Positions 45,087 through 53,382 of a stretch of 64,000 nt of DNA are shown one piece after another (within the stretch, counting starts at the first letter, position 1; each line of letters starts with the position of its first letter). Source of the stretch: Pontibacter mucosus (GTDB taxonomy: Bacteria > Bacteroidota > Bacteroidia > Cytophagales > Hymenobacteraceae); contig NZ_QBKI01000001.1 of assembly GCF_003054055.1 (NCBI RefSeq), positions 310,001 to 374,000 of the forward strand, written 5' to 3'. The translations under genes and the position numbers were made by a program. The notes beneath the pieces were generated by a model. That model was not told the DNA's origin and searched no databases. It saw nothing but the letters and a program-made list of their open reading frames with translations.

Positions 45087-46613
45087 TTAATGGTTGATCA
45101 GGGATTCGCCGGTCATTTCCTCCGGTTTTTGCAGGTGCATCAGCTCCAGTATGGTCGGGGCAATGTCACCGAGCTTGCCCGGGTGCAGCGTGCCTTTGAA
45201 GTCGTTGCTTACCAGCACGCACGGCACCAGGTTGGTGGTATGGGCTGTGTTGGGCGTACCGTCCGGGTTAATCATCATATCAGCGTTTCCGTGGTCGGCA
45301 ATTACAATAGTGTCGTAGCCGTTTTCCAGCGCGGTCGTGACAACCTTGGCCGCGCACTCGTCTACTACCTCGCAGGCCTTTACGGCAGCCTCAAACACGC
45401 CCGTGTGCCCTACCATGTCTGGGTTGGCAAAGTTAAGACAAACGAAGTCAGCGCTACGCTGCTCCAGTTCCGGCACGATGGCGTCGCGAATGTCGTAGGC
45501 GCTCATTTCCGGCATCAGGTCGTAGGTGGCTACCTTCGGCGAAGGGCGCATAATGCGGCTCTCGCCCTCAAACTGCACCTCGCGGCCCCCCGAGAAGAAG
45601 AAGGTAACGTGCGGATACTTCTCTGTTTCGGCAATGCGGATCTGCTTCTTACCGGCTTTGGCGAGCACCTCCCCTAGCGTGTTGTTGAGGTTATCTTTCT
45701 CAAAGATAGCCTCTGTTTTCAGGAAGGTGTCGTCGTAGTTGGTCATCATCACGTAGTGCAGGTCCAGCTTGTGCATGTCGTGCTCCGGAAAATCGCGCTG
45801 CGTGAGGGCCTGCGTAATTTCGCGGCCACGGTCGGTACGGAAGTTAAAGCAAATCACCACGTCGCCGTCCTTGATGGTGGCAATAGGCTCCTGGCGGTCA
45901 TTCACCTTCACAATCGGCTTGATAAACTCATCCGTGACGCCGGCGTTGTAGGAGTCCAACATCGATTTGATGAGGTTTTGCGACGGTTCGCCTTTGCCTT
46001 TCACCATCAGATCGTAGGCCAGTTTGATGCGCTCCCAGCGGTTGTCGCGGTCCATGGCATAGTAGCGGCCCACAATGGAGGCAATGGTGCCGGAGGCATG
46101 CTCCAGGTGTTCCTCCAGCTCGTTGATGAACTTCACACCGCTTTTAGGGTCGGTGTCGCGGCCGTCGGTAAAGGCATGGATGTATACTTCGTGCAGCTCA
46201 TAGTCGTAGGCCACCGTGCACAGCGCCTTCAGGTGGTTGATGTGCGAGTGCACCCCCCCGTCGGATACAAGACCAATCAGGTGTACCGCCTTTTTGTTTT
46301 CCTTGGCATAGGCAAATGCGCGGGCAATGGCAGGCATGGAAGCCAGCTTGCGCTCCGCAATGGCCTTGTTGATGCGCACCAGGTCCTGGTACACCACGCG
46401 CCCGGCGCCGATGTTCATGTGCCCCACCTCAGAGTTTCCCATTTGCCCATCCGGCAGCCCAACAGCCTCGCCGGAGGCCTGCAGGGTGGTGTGGGGGTAT
46501 TTCTCAAAAATAGAGTCGATAAAAGGCGTTTTGGCTTTATCTATGGCCGAGGCCGCCAGATCGGTGGCAATGCCCCACCCATCTAAAATCACTAAGAGTA
46601 CCTTCTTGTCCAT
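45087..46613 (-). CDS. gpmI: 2,3-bisphosphoglycerate-independent phosphoglycerate mutase
   Basis: 508 residues, the usual length. Alkaline-phosphatase superfamily motifs are present: VILDGWG with metal Asp (10-13), the phosphorylated Ser61 in QMGNSEVGHMNIGAGR, and TDGRDTDP. The C-terminal metal site follows in ANPDMVGHTG and IADHGNADMM. It interconverts 3- and 2-phosphoglycerate in glycolysis, using two Mn ions. Confidence 0.97.
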   Translation of the reverse strand: MDKKVLLVILDGWGIATDLAASAIDKAKTPFIDSIFEKYPHTTLQASGEAVGLPDGQMGNSEVGHMNIGAGRVVYQDLVRINKAIAERKLASMPAIARAFAYAKENKKAVHLIGLVSDGGVHSHINHLKALCTVAYDYELHEVYIHAFTDGRDTDPKSGVKFINELEEHLEHASGTIASIVGRYYAMDRDNRWERIKLAYDLMVKGKGEPSQNLIKSMLDSYNAGVTDEFIKPIVKVNDRQEPIATIKDGDVVICFNFRTDRGREITQALTQRDFPEHDMHKLDLHYVMMTNYDDTFLKTEAIFEKDNLNNTLGEVLAKAGKKQIRIAETEKYPHVTFFFSGGREVQFEGESRIMRPSPKVATYDLMPEMSAYDIRDAIVPELEQRSADFVCLNFANPDMVGHTGVFEAAVKACEVVDECAAKVVTTALENGYDTIVIADHGNADMMINPDGTPNTAHTTNLVPCVLVSNDFKGTLHPGKLGDIAPTILELMHLQKPEEMTGESLINH

Positions 46614-46785
46614 GGTGCAAATATAGCTAATATCTTTAAAGCTACAGGCGCGATTTAAGTGGCTTCGCCCTTTGCCTTAACTGTGTGTGCCCCCTTAAAA
46701 GTATACGCGAGGCCAGGCAACAATGCTTTCTTTATCAGGATAATCCTTTTATATTAGAGTCTCTGAAATTCTTTGTTACTTGGCA

Positions 46786-46793
46786 TAGTTTTG
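46786..46793 (+). promoter_or_regulatory. -7 box before the DUF4783 gene
   Basis: Exact TAGTTTTG, 33 bases before ATG 46827. An upstream TTG start at 46773 would lie before the promoter and is excluded. Confidence 0.5.
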
Positions 46794-46826
46794 GCTCATG
46801 CAAGGGCAAGTATGACAACAGCATTT

Positions 46827-47240
46827 ATGAAAAACTTTAGACACCTCACAGTTGCCTTCTCGGTTTTGTTAGTAACTATTTTTATGATGACGGGGCAGGC
46901 CGTGGCGCAGGGCGATGCGATGGGCAGCGTGAAGCAGGCAATGAAGGCGGGCTCAGCCAAAGACCTCTCCAGAAACTTTGGCAGCATGGTGGAGATCACC
47001 CTCGACGGGGCAGAGGCCACCAGCTACAGCAGCACACAGGCAGAGTTTGTGATGAAGAACTTCTTTGCCAAGAACGCTCCCGTAGACTTCAGTGTGAACC
47101 ATAATGGCACTTCGGACAAGGGACAGTTGTACGCCATCGGCACCTATTCGTCCAAGGGCGGCTCCTATACGGTGCTGATACGGATGAAGGCCTCCGGCGG
47201 CAAATACCTCATCCACTCAATGAACTTTATCAAAGATTAA
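46827..47240 (+). CDS. Exported DUF4783 protein
   Basis: 137 residues from ATG 46827 (ATG 46812 also possible). Signal peptide MKNFRHLTVAFSVLLVTIFM ending at AVAQ. The mature part (MGSVKQAMKAGSAKDLSRNFGSMVEITLDG, FFAKNAPVDFSVNHNGTSDKGQLYAIGTYSS) fits the small NTF2-like DUF4783 proteins of Bacteroidota. Role unknown. It precedes nadC and ends in a terminator that runs into the nadC promoter. Confidence 0.82.
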   Translation: MKNFRHLTVAFSVLLVTIFMMTGQAVAQGDAMGSVKQAMKAGSAKDLSRNFGSMVEITLDGAEATSYSSTQAEFVMKNFFAKNAPVDFSVNHNGTSDKGQLYAIGTYSSKGGSYTVLIRMKASGGKYLIHSMNFIKD

Positions 47241-47263
47241 CGCCATATTACACAGATTTTTAC

Positions 47264-47301
47264 AAAGGCACGGGTTTATACCGCGCCTTTTTTTATTTTT
47301 G
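47264..47301 (+). promoter_or_regulatory. Fused terminator and nadC promoter
   Basis: Hairpin AAAGGCaCGG/CCGcGCCTTT (47264-47273 with 47281-47290, one mismatch) with a T-run that continues into an exact -7 box TATTTTTG at 47294-47301, only four bases before the nadC GTG. The same bases end one transcript and start the next. Confidence 0.65.
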
Positions 47302-47305
47302 CACC

Positions 47306-48163
47306 GTGAAACCGACATACCTCACCGAAAAAAGTATAAACGAGTTCATTGCCAGGGCGCTGGCTGAGGACGTAGGCGATGGGGACCACTCCTCGCTGGC
47401 GGCCATACCTGCCGATGCGCAGAACCAGGCGCGCCTGCTTGTGAAGGGCGATGGCATCCTGGCTGGCGTAGAACTGGCCGGCTACATCTTCAGGGCCGTG
47501 GACCCGAGTCTGCAGTTGGACGTGCTGATGCACGACGGCGACCGGATGAAGTATGGCGATGTGGCGTTTACCGTGAAAGGCAGGGCGCAAAGTATACTTA
47601 CCGCCGAGCGCCTGGTGCTCAACTGCATGCAGCGCATGAGCGGGATTGCCACCTACACCCATTACATGGCCAGCCTGATAGCCGGTACCGGAGCCAGGCT
47701 GCTCGACACCCGCAAGACCACCCCCAACTTCCGGATAATGGAAAAGTGGGCCGTGGTGATCGGGGGCGGCCATAACCACCGCTTCGGCCTCTACGACATG
47801 ATCATGCTGAAGGACAACCACGTGGACTATGCCGGCGGCGTGCGCGAGGCCATAACGGCCACCCAAAAGTACCTGCAGGAGAAAGGCAAAAACCTGAAGA
47901 TTGAGGTAGAGACACGCAACCTGCAGGAGGTGCAGGAGGCGCTGGAGACAGGCGGCATCCACCGCATTATGCTGGATAACATGACGCCCGACACCATGCG
48001 CCAGGCTGTAGCCATGATTGGCGGAAAGTATGAAGTGGAGGCTTCCGGCGGAATTACGGAGGAAACCATACGCGCCGTGGCCGAGTGCGGCGTAGACTTT
48101 ATTTCGGTGGGCGCGCTCACGCACTCCAACAGAAGTATAGATCTGAGCCTGAAGGCGTTTTAG
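47306..48163 (+). CDS. nadC: Nicotinate-nucleotide pyrophosphorylase (carboxylating)
   Basis: 285 residues from GTG 47306. QPRTase motifs are present: LAEDVGDGDHSS, NCMQRMSGIATYT, the phosphate-binding DTRKTTPNFR, GGGHNHRFGLYDMIMLKDNH and the barrel end ASGGITEETIRAVAECGVDFISVGALTHS. It makes nicotinate mononucleotide from quinolinate and PRPP in de novo NAD synthesis; nadA and nadB are not here. The promoter box ends four bases before the start codon, so the mRNA is probably leaderless or nearly so. Confidence 0.95.
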   Translation: MKPTYLTEKSINEFIARALAEDVGDGDHSSLAAIPADAQNQARLLVKGDGILAGVELAGYIFRAVDPSLQLDVLMHDGDRMKYGDVAFTVKGRAQSILTAERLVLNCMQRMSGIATYTHYMASLIAGTGARLLDTRKTTPNFRIMEKWAVVIGGGHNHRFGLYDMIMLKDNHVDYAGGVREAITATQKYLQEKGKNLKIEVETRNLQEVQEALETGGIHRIMLDNMTPDTMRQAVAMIGGKYEVEASGGITEETIRAVAECGVDFISVGALTHSNRSIDLSLKAF

Positions 48164-48240
48164 CTCCGGCACCAAGTATACCAAGGTTTGCGCTGTAGGC
48201 GCAGGGAAAAGAAGAAGACGATTTTACATTTATAGTATTT

Positions 48241-48828
48241 ATGCAGCAACCAAATCAAAGAGGCCGCCGGATGGCGCAGGGCCCGAACCCTCTCGCTATC
48301 CGAACTAAGAAGTACCAGCAGGATAAAAATGATTACACCCGAATGGCGCTGGTGCAGGCCTGGGGCAAAACATGGTGGCACGCGCTCATTCCGCTGGTGC
48401 TGTTCCTGTTGCCGGCCGTGTTCAGCTTCTCGTGGTGGTGGGTAGCAGGGGCTATCATCATAACGCTGCTGTTCGTGCTGCTGCGGTCTGCGCAGGTCAT
48501 GAGCGTGACGCAGGTGGAGCAGGGCAGTCCGCTGTTCGAGAAGCTAACCTACGAGGTAGACCAACGCCAGATCCTGCTGCGCCGCAACGAGCGCGAGGGC
48601 ATGGCCCTGACCTGGGATATGATCGAGCGGGCCCAGAAAAAGAATGAGGGCTATATGCTATGGCTGCAGCCGCCGAGCGATGCACAGTTGCCTAGTGGCT
48701 GGAAAGGCTGGGTGGCGCGCACGTTTCAGGTGCCGGTGTTTATTCACATGCCATTCCGTATCTTTAACAGCCCCAACGACCTGAAGCTGATGGATAGCTA
48801 CCTGCGCCGCAAAAACCTGATATCCTAA
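48241..48828 (+). CDS. Small membrane protein, YcxB-like
   Basis: 195 residues: a basic N-terminal tail (MQQPNQRGRRMAQ), two membrane helices (about 46-63 and 66-83) and a cytosolic C-terminal domain (YEVDQRQILLRRNEREGMALTWDMIERAQKK). The latter resembles the YcxB-like domain, which usually adjoins such helix pairs. Function unknown. Near-consensus -7 box TACATTTA about 17 bases before ATG. Confidence 0.65.
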   Translation: MQQPNQRGRRMAQGPNPLAIRTKKYQQDKNDYTRMALVQAWGKTWWHALIPLVLFLLPAVFSFSWWWVAGAIIITLLFVLLRSAQVMSVTQVEQGSPLFEKLTYEVDQRQILLRRNEREGMALTWDMIERAQKKNEGYMLWLQPPSDAQLPSGWKGWVARTFQVPVFIHMPFRIFNSPNDLKLMDSYLRRKNLIS

Positions 48829-48938
48829 CAGTGCCACAACCTGGGTTTAGCTCTTTGTCGTAAAGTGTTCAAAAATAACGTCTTATCTGCGGGGTGGCAG
48901 GTGAAGGCTTTTGTAGAAAGTATAAAAACGTACAAGAA

Positions 48939-49238
48939 ATGAATAAGAACGTAACAGCAGTATTTGCCGCCGTATGCGGTTTGTTTATGGCTTCCTGCGG
49001 TACTCCGTCTGACCTGAGACCGGGCGAGAAAGTTTCTACAGACATTGTAGAGCCGGGAACACGTAAAACATTCAACGTGTCTGATGCCGGTACTATCGAG
49101 GGGGATGCCGTTGTAGACCAGGCAAAAAAAGATGAGGTAATGCCAAACCACGACCAGGGTGCCAACACCATCCAGGCAGGCGACAGCGTGCGTGAGGAAG
49201 CAGAGACCAACACAGAAGCAGGCGCTGTAAAACGATAA
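48939..49238 (+). CDS. Small lipoprotein
   Basis: 99 residues from ATG 48939; an upstream in-frame start at 48894 would spoil the signal peptide. Lipobox MASC (C20). The mature part is acidic, polar and probably disordered (DLRPGEKVSTDIVEPG, ADSVREEAETNTEAGAVKR-like). No family recognised. Closed by a strong terminator. Confidence 0.72.
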   Translation: MNKNVTAVFAAVCGLFMASCGTPSDLRPGEKVSTDIVEPGTRKTFNVSDAGTIEGDAVVDQAKKDEVMPNHDQGANTIQAGDSVREEAETNTEAGAVKR

Positions 49239-49255
49239 GCAAACATACTTCTGAG

Positions 49256-49291
49256 GCCTGCCGTTGCATCAGCAGCGGCAGGCTTTTTTTT
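49256..49291 (+). terminator. Intrinsic terminator after the small lipoprotein gene
   Basis: Perfect 8-bp stem GCCTGCCG/CGGCAGGC followed by eight T. Confidence 0.9.
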
Positions 49292-49355
49292 GCCCTTATG
49301 GCAGCAGTATAGCTGTATACTTGGAAGTCTATACTTCAACTTCGAATATTTCACC

Positions 49356-49363
49356 TATATTTG
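49356..49363 (+). promoter_or_regulatory. -7 box of methyltransferase gene
   Basis: Exact TATATTTG followed by CAA, 26 bases before ATG 49390. It excludes the upstream in-frame start at 49264. Confidence 0.6.
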
Positions 49364-49389
49364 CAACACAATTGCTTTTAGCCCCCGAC

Positions 49390-50133
49390 ATGGCAGCACA
49401 ACAGGAACCTGAAGCCTGGTTTAGCACCTGGTTCGACTCACCTTACTATCACATCCTCTACCAGCACCGCGATATGCAGGAGGCGCAGCTGTTTATGGAC
49501 AGGCTACTGGCTTACCTGCACCCAAAACCACACGAGCGGATACTGGATCTAGCCTGCGGCAAGGGGCGCTATTCACGCTACCTCAGTCAGAAAGGGTATA
49601 ATGTAACGGGCATCGACCTGTCGGAGCAAAGTATAAACTACGCCAGGCAGTACGAGAACGAGCGGCTGCACTTTGCCCGCCACGACATGCGGGAGGTGTT
49701 CCGGCCCAATGGCTTTGACTTTATCCTCAACCTGTTTACCAGCTTCGGTTACTTTGAAACAGACACGGAGAACGTGGTGGCGCTACGTGCCACGGCCGAA
49801 AGCCTTCAACCCGGCGGCAAGCTGGTAATCGACTTCATGAACACAGAAAAAGTTATCGATGAGCTGGTGGCCGAAGAGGAGAAGCAGGTAGGGGGAATAA
49901 ACTTTAAGATAACGCGCGGCGTAGAGAATGGCTTTATTGTAAAGCATATTCGCTTCAGCGATGAGGGGCAGGAATATACTTATGTAGAGCGGGTGAGGGC
50001 GCTGCGGCAGGAGGACTTTCTGGAGTACTTCGGCATGGTGCAGCTCCGGTTGGTGGATACCTTTGGTGATTACGAACTGCACCCATACAACCAGGAAAAA
50101 AGCGACAGAATGATATTTGTGCTCAAAAAATAG
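49390..50133 (+). CDS. Class I SAM-dependent methyltransferase
   Basis: 247 residues from ATG 49390. Motif I ILDLACGKGRYSRYLSQKGYNVTGIDLS is followed by DFILNLFTSFGYF and LQPGGKLVIDFMN. The N-terminus WFSTWFDSPYYHILYQHRD is a conserved start in Bacteroidota homologues, supporting this start. Substrate unknown. The ZIP transporter gene begins ten bases after its stop. Confidence 0.87.
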   Translation: MAAQQEPEAWFSTWFDSPYYHILYQHRDMQEAQLFMDRLLAYLHPKPHERILDLACGKGRYSRYLSQKGYNVTGIDLSEQSINYARQYENERLHFARHDMREVFRPNGFDFILNLFTSFGYFETDTENVVALRATAESLQPGGKLVIDFMNTEKVIDELVAEEEKQVGGINFKITRGVENGFIVKHIRFSDEGQEYTYVERVRALRQEDFLEYFGMVQLRLVDTFGDYELHPYNQEKSDRMIFVLKK

Positions 50134-50143
50134 CGCGCCCTGT

Positions 50144-50899
50144 ATGATCATTGCTATACTTGTGCTCTTCTTTACGGTGGTATTATCCGGGTTTCTGGTA
50201 AAGATCTTTCCCCCTACCAATATTCGGTGGCTTAAAATGGCGCTGGCCTTCAGCGGAGCCTACCTTTTCACCATCACCATCATCCACCTGCTGCCCGAGG
50301 CGCTGCTTAACAGCCACAACAGCCCTTACCGTGTCGGCTATTGGGTGCTGGCCGGATTTTTCCTGCAGCTGGTGCTGGAGCTGTTCTCGCACGGTGTGGA
50401 GCACGGGCACATCCACCACCACCATGGCCGCACCGACTCCATGCCGATCCTGCTGCTGGGCTCCTTGTTTGTGCACTCTTTTCTGGAGGGAAGTATACTG
50501 GTAAGCAATGGTGGGCACGGGCACAGCCACGGGCATGCGCACGAGGCGGATAACTTCTACATGGTGCTGGTGGGGATTACGCTGCACCACATTCCGGCTG
50601 CCTTCGCCCTGATGTCGGTACTGATGTCGCGGCTGGAGAACTTCCGAAAGGCGTTTCTGTGGTTGCTCATCTTTGCCATTGGCTCGCCGCTGGGGATTAT
50701 CGTCAGCAACACGCTGCTGTCGCAGGAGGCCACGGATGGCCTAGTGTTTACGGCGCTAACGGGCCTGGTGGCGGGTAACTTCCTGCATATTTCCACCACC
50801 ATCCTTTTCGAAACCAGCCCCGACCACCACTTTAACCGCAACAAGCTTATCGCTACCCTGCTGGGGCTTGTGCTGGCCTTGCTCAGTGACTTTATCTAG
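50144..50899 (+). CDS. ZIP-family metal transporter
   Basis: 251 residues from ATG 50144, with about seven or eight membrane helices. His-rich loops (HGVEHGHIHHHHGR and GGHGHSHGHAHE) surround a helix with HSFLEG. The metal-binding helix pair GITLHHIPAAFAL and GLVAGNFLHISTTILFE is typical of ZIP zinc/iron importers. The direction is import into the cytosol by family knowledge. Probably co-transcribed with the methyltransferase. Confidence 0.88.
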   Translation: MIIAILVLFFTVVLSGFLVKIFPPTNIRWLKMALAFSGAYLFTITIIHLLPEALLNSHNSPYRVGYWVLAGFFLQLVLELFSHGVEHGHIHHHHGRTDSMPILLLGSLFVHSFLEGSILVSNGGHGHSHGHAHEADNFYMVLVGITLHHIPAAFALMSVLMSRLENFRKAFLWLLIFAIGSPLGIIVSNTLLSQEATDGLVFTALTGLVAGNFLHISTTILFETSPDHHFNRNKLIATLLGLVLALLSDFI

Positions 50900-50911
50900 G
50901 CAGCGGAAGTA

Positions 50912-50939
50912 TAAAAAAAGGCCGGAGATTCCCCCGGCC
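50912..50939 (-). terminator. Possible minus-strand terminator
   Basis: GGCCGG/CCGGCC stem (50920-50925 with 50934-50939) with seven A before it, so a T-run follows on the minus strand. It would end transcripts from the gene at 51197. The remaining bases up to 51196 show no gene. Confidence 0.5.
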
Positions 50940-51196
50940 AAACTCACCTTAAAACACACAGCATTGCTGCTGCACAAACGTAGTAGTCTTCTTTAGGGCT
51001 TTAGACAGCGGGTTTGGGCAAGGGTTTAATGCAGGCGGTAATTTTTTATCAAGTATGATTTTGGGTGCAGCAATAGCCATGCAAGTGCAGCAGTACAGCT
51101 ACACGGATGTATCTGCCAAATTAACTAAGAAGGATTAGGTGAATAAAAGATTGTGGCTTTTGCGATACAGGTTGGAAACGCTCCTGCAAAAGCTAG

Positions 51197-51586
51197 TTAC
51201 ATAACCGTGGAGAGCAGCGTGGCAATGAGCGCTTTGATGGTAACGACCACCGCACTCGTGCCGGTTGCCGCGTCAGACTCCTCATCTTCGGGGGTGAAGG
51301 CATTGCGGAAGTAGGCCAGCGGGCTTTCCAGCACTTCTGCATCCAGTACAGATTTGTCTTGTGGTTTGGAAGTAGCAGGCTTCTTAGGGCTTTCCGCGTT
51401 ACTTTTCTTGTCTACTGTGCCTGGTTGCGGCTGGGTTTGCTGCTCTGCCGTAACAACAGTGGTAGTGGTGGCACCGTTGTGCGTATCCTCTGCATAAGCT
51501 TGGGTGGCGGGCATGACAAGCATGCACAGCAGCAGAACGGCTGCCATCGGTAAGAATTCGCGCACTTTTCCCCAAGATTTACTCAT
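51197..51586 (-). CDS. Hypothetical exported protein
   Basis: 129 residues from ATG 51586 (a TTG two codons upstream is less likely). Signal peptide ending near AYA (residue 33); the mature part is Thr/Gln/Pro/Lys-rich and probably disordered, with a hydrophobic C-terminus (SAVVVTIKALIATLLSTVM). No family recognised. Confidence 0.6.
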   Translation of the reverse strand: MSKSWGKVREFLPMAAVLLLCMLVMPATQAYAEDTHNGATTTTVVTAEQQTQPQPGTVDKKSNAESPKKPATSKPQDKSVLDAEVLESPLAYFRNAFTPEDEESDAATGTSAVVVTIKALIATLLSTVM

Positions 51587-51716
51587 GCACAAATGTAAGC
51601 AGAAATCCCATAAGCAACAAGTATAAGTGCTATTGTTTTAGAGAAAAATCAATAACACAGGGTGAGTATATATGCTTGAAGGTGTGTGCGTTGTCCTGAA
51701 TTTGCCGGATAGCTGC

Positions 51717-52154
51717 TTACCTGGTTTTGCTGCGCTTTATCACCTCCAGCCTCACGGGCACCACGCCGCTGTTCATCATGCCAATGCGCCTGGCGGCCGC
51801 CTCTGATAAATCCACGATGCGGCCACGCACGAAGGGGCCTCTGTCGGTAATCTCCACGCGCACCGATTTGTTGTTTTGCAGGTTGGTGACTTCTACATGG
51901 GTACCGAAAGGGAGCCTCCTGTGGGCGGCGGTTAGTTTGCTGCGCCTGTATGTCTCGCCGTTGGCCATTTTGCGGCCCTGGAACTTGCGTGCGTAGTATG
52001 AGGCCTTTCCTTTCTCGGTATAGCCTTTCTCGCCAAAGTTGGAGGCGGTGGTGGCGCAGGAACTAAGGCAAAGCGCCACAGCAACCGCTGCCAGGGTGCT
52101 TTTAGCGGCACGGGAAAGTATGGATAAGGGTGATGCGGGTAAAGATATAAGCAT
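51717..52154 (-). CDS. rlpA: RlpA-like septal ring lipoprotein
   Basis: 145 residues. Lipobox LSSC (C33) after an N-terminal hydrophobic stretch, then a double-psi beta-barrel domain with GKASYYARKFQGRKMANGETYRRSKLTAAHRRLPFGTHVEVTNL and ITDRGPFVRGRIVDLSEAAARRIGM. This is the RlpA pattern, including the conserved ASYY, H and DRGP residues. It is a peptidoglycan-linked outer-membrane lipoprotein, a lytic transglycosylase in some bacteria. No SPOR domain is present, so it is the short form. Confidence 0.92.
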   Translation of the reverse strand: MLISLPASPLSILSRAAKSTLAAVAVALCLSSCATTASNFGEKGYTEKGKASYYARKFQGRKMANGETYRRSKLTAAHRRLPFGTHVEVTNLQNNKSVRVEITDRGPFVRGRIVDLSEAAARRIGMMNSGVVPVRLEVIKRSKTR

Positions 52155-52178
52155 GATAAGGGTACTAAAACTATAGGG

Positions 52179-52877
52179 TTAACGGCTAACCTGCTCCAGG
52201 AATTGCCTGATGTGCTGGCTCAGGTCTGGAATGGATAGCGTTTCGAAGGGGTGGCGGGTGCTGGGCAGCACCTGCAGCCGCGCGTCAGGTAGCAGGCGGT
52301 AGGCCCACAGCGTCTCCTCTACCGTCACCATGTTGTCGCGGTCGCCTACGGCAAGTTGCACCGGCAGTTGCAGTTGCGGCAGCGTGTCGGGTGTCAGGAG
52401 GGGGCTTTGGCCCAGCGCGCGCATCATACTGGCTGTCTGGCGCATAACCTGCTTCCAGTCCTGTGGGGCGTGGCGCTGCGCCAGGGTGGCCGCAAAGGCC
52501 GGCACCTTCTCCTCCACCCGCTCCGGCACCAGCATCCTGGTTTCCTTTTCTGCTGCCTCCACTGACCAGGAGAACTTGGTTGCCAACGTATAAATGCTGC
52601 GGATGCGCTTAGGTTGTTCCAGTGCCAGGCTGAGGGCCGCGTAACCGCCCATGCTGTAGCCAAAAATGTGGGTCTGCTCCAGCTGCTGCTCCTCCAGAAA
52701 CTGCCGTATGTCCTGCACAAAGCGCTGCATCGTGAAGGGTTCCTGCGGCAGGGGCTTGCCCCCGTGGCCGGAAAAATCGAGCGTATAGACGTTGTAGCTG
52801 CGCTGCAGCGCTTCTTTCAGCGGAGCCAGCATGGCCGCCGAGCCAAGGGCGCCGTGTAACAGTAACAGGTTCTCCAT
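52179..52877 (-). CDS. Alpha/beta hydrolase
   Basis: 232 residues from ATG 52877; the open frame extends upstream but would overlap the divergent YjbR gene. It begins directly with MENLLLLHGALGS (oxyanion HG), then LDFSGHGGK, the nucleophile elbow GYSMGGYAAL, GDRDNMV (acid) and the C-terminal STRHPFE (His). The catalytic triad looks complete. The size and sequence fit BioH/menaquinone-type hydrolases, but the substrate is unknown. Lies 24 bases before rlpA on the same strand. Confidence 0.87.
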   Translation of the reverse strand: MENLLLLHGALGSAAMLAPLKEALQRSYNVYTLDFSGHGGKPLPQEPFTMQRFVQDIRQFLEEQQLEQTHIFGYSMGGYAALSLALEQPKRIRSIYTLATKFSWSVEAAEKETRMLVPERVEEKVPAFAATLAQRHAPQDWKQVMRQTASMMRALGQSPLLTPDTLPQLQLPVQLAVGDRDNMVTVEETLWAYRLLPDARLQVLPSTRHPFETLSIPDLSQHIRQFLEQVSR

Positions 52878-52987
52878 AGGGTAAAATATGATAAAGTATG
52901 GAAGGTGCCTCCCCAAAACTACAAAAATAGCCTTTACCATCCCCCTGAAAAGTATAAATTGCCGCCAACATACTAGCCATAGCAACG

Positions 52988-53341
52988 ATGATGATAGAAA
53001 ACCTGCAGGAGTTGTGCAAGCAGCTACCTGGCGTAACCGAAAGTATAAAATGGGGCCACGACCTTTGCTTCTGCGTGGCCGAGAAGATGTTTCTGGTGGT
53101 AGGACTTGATAAAGCACCCGTATCCGCCTCCTTTAAGGTGAATGAGGAGGAGTTCGAGGAAATGTGTAACCGGCCCGGCTTTATCCCGGCGCCTTATATG
53201 GCCCGCTACAAGTGGGTGATGGTGGACGACCTGAACCGGATGCAGGCGCAGGAATGGGAACAGCGCGTGAGAAAATCGTACGACCTGATTGCCGGGAAGC
53301 TGCCGAAGAAAGTGCGGAAGGAAATTGGCCTGGAAGTATAA
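52988..53341 (+). CDS. MmcQ/YjbR family protein
   Basis: 117 residues of the YjbR fold (double-wing DNA-binding-like): LPGVTESIKWGHDLCFCVAEKMFLVVGLD, SFKVNEEEFEEMCNRPGFIPAPYMARYKWVMV and the C-terminal SYDLIAGKLPKKVR. Widespread small cytosolic proteins of unproven function, possibly nucleic-acid binding. Its stop lies within a long inverted repeat acting as terminator. Confidence 0.9.
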   Translation: MMIENLQELCKQLPGVTESIKWGHDLCFCVAEKMFLVVGLDKAPVSASFKVNEEEFEEMCNRPGFIPAPYMARYKWVMVDDLNRMQAQEWEQRVRKSYDLIAGKLPKKVRKEIGLEV

Positions 53342-53382
53342 AGCATAAATCCGGGGCTCCCGCGGGCCCCGGATTTATGCTT
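53341..53382. terminator. Long bidirectional terminator
   Basis: Perfect 17-bp stem AAGCATAAATCCGGGGC/GCCCCGGATTTATGCTT between two convergent genes; it touches both stop codons. Confidence 0.85.

Noticed and set aside
45756..46586. Plus-strand open frame opposite gpmI
   Set aside because: Antisense to a complete phosphoglycerate mutase; composition rich in Val/His/Gly with no domain.
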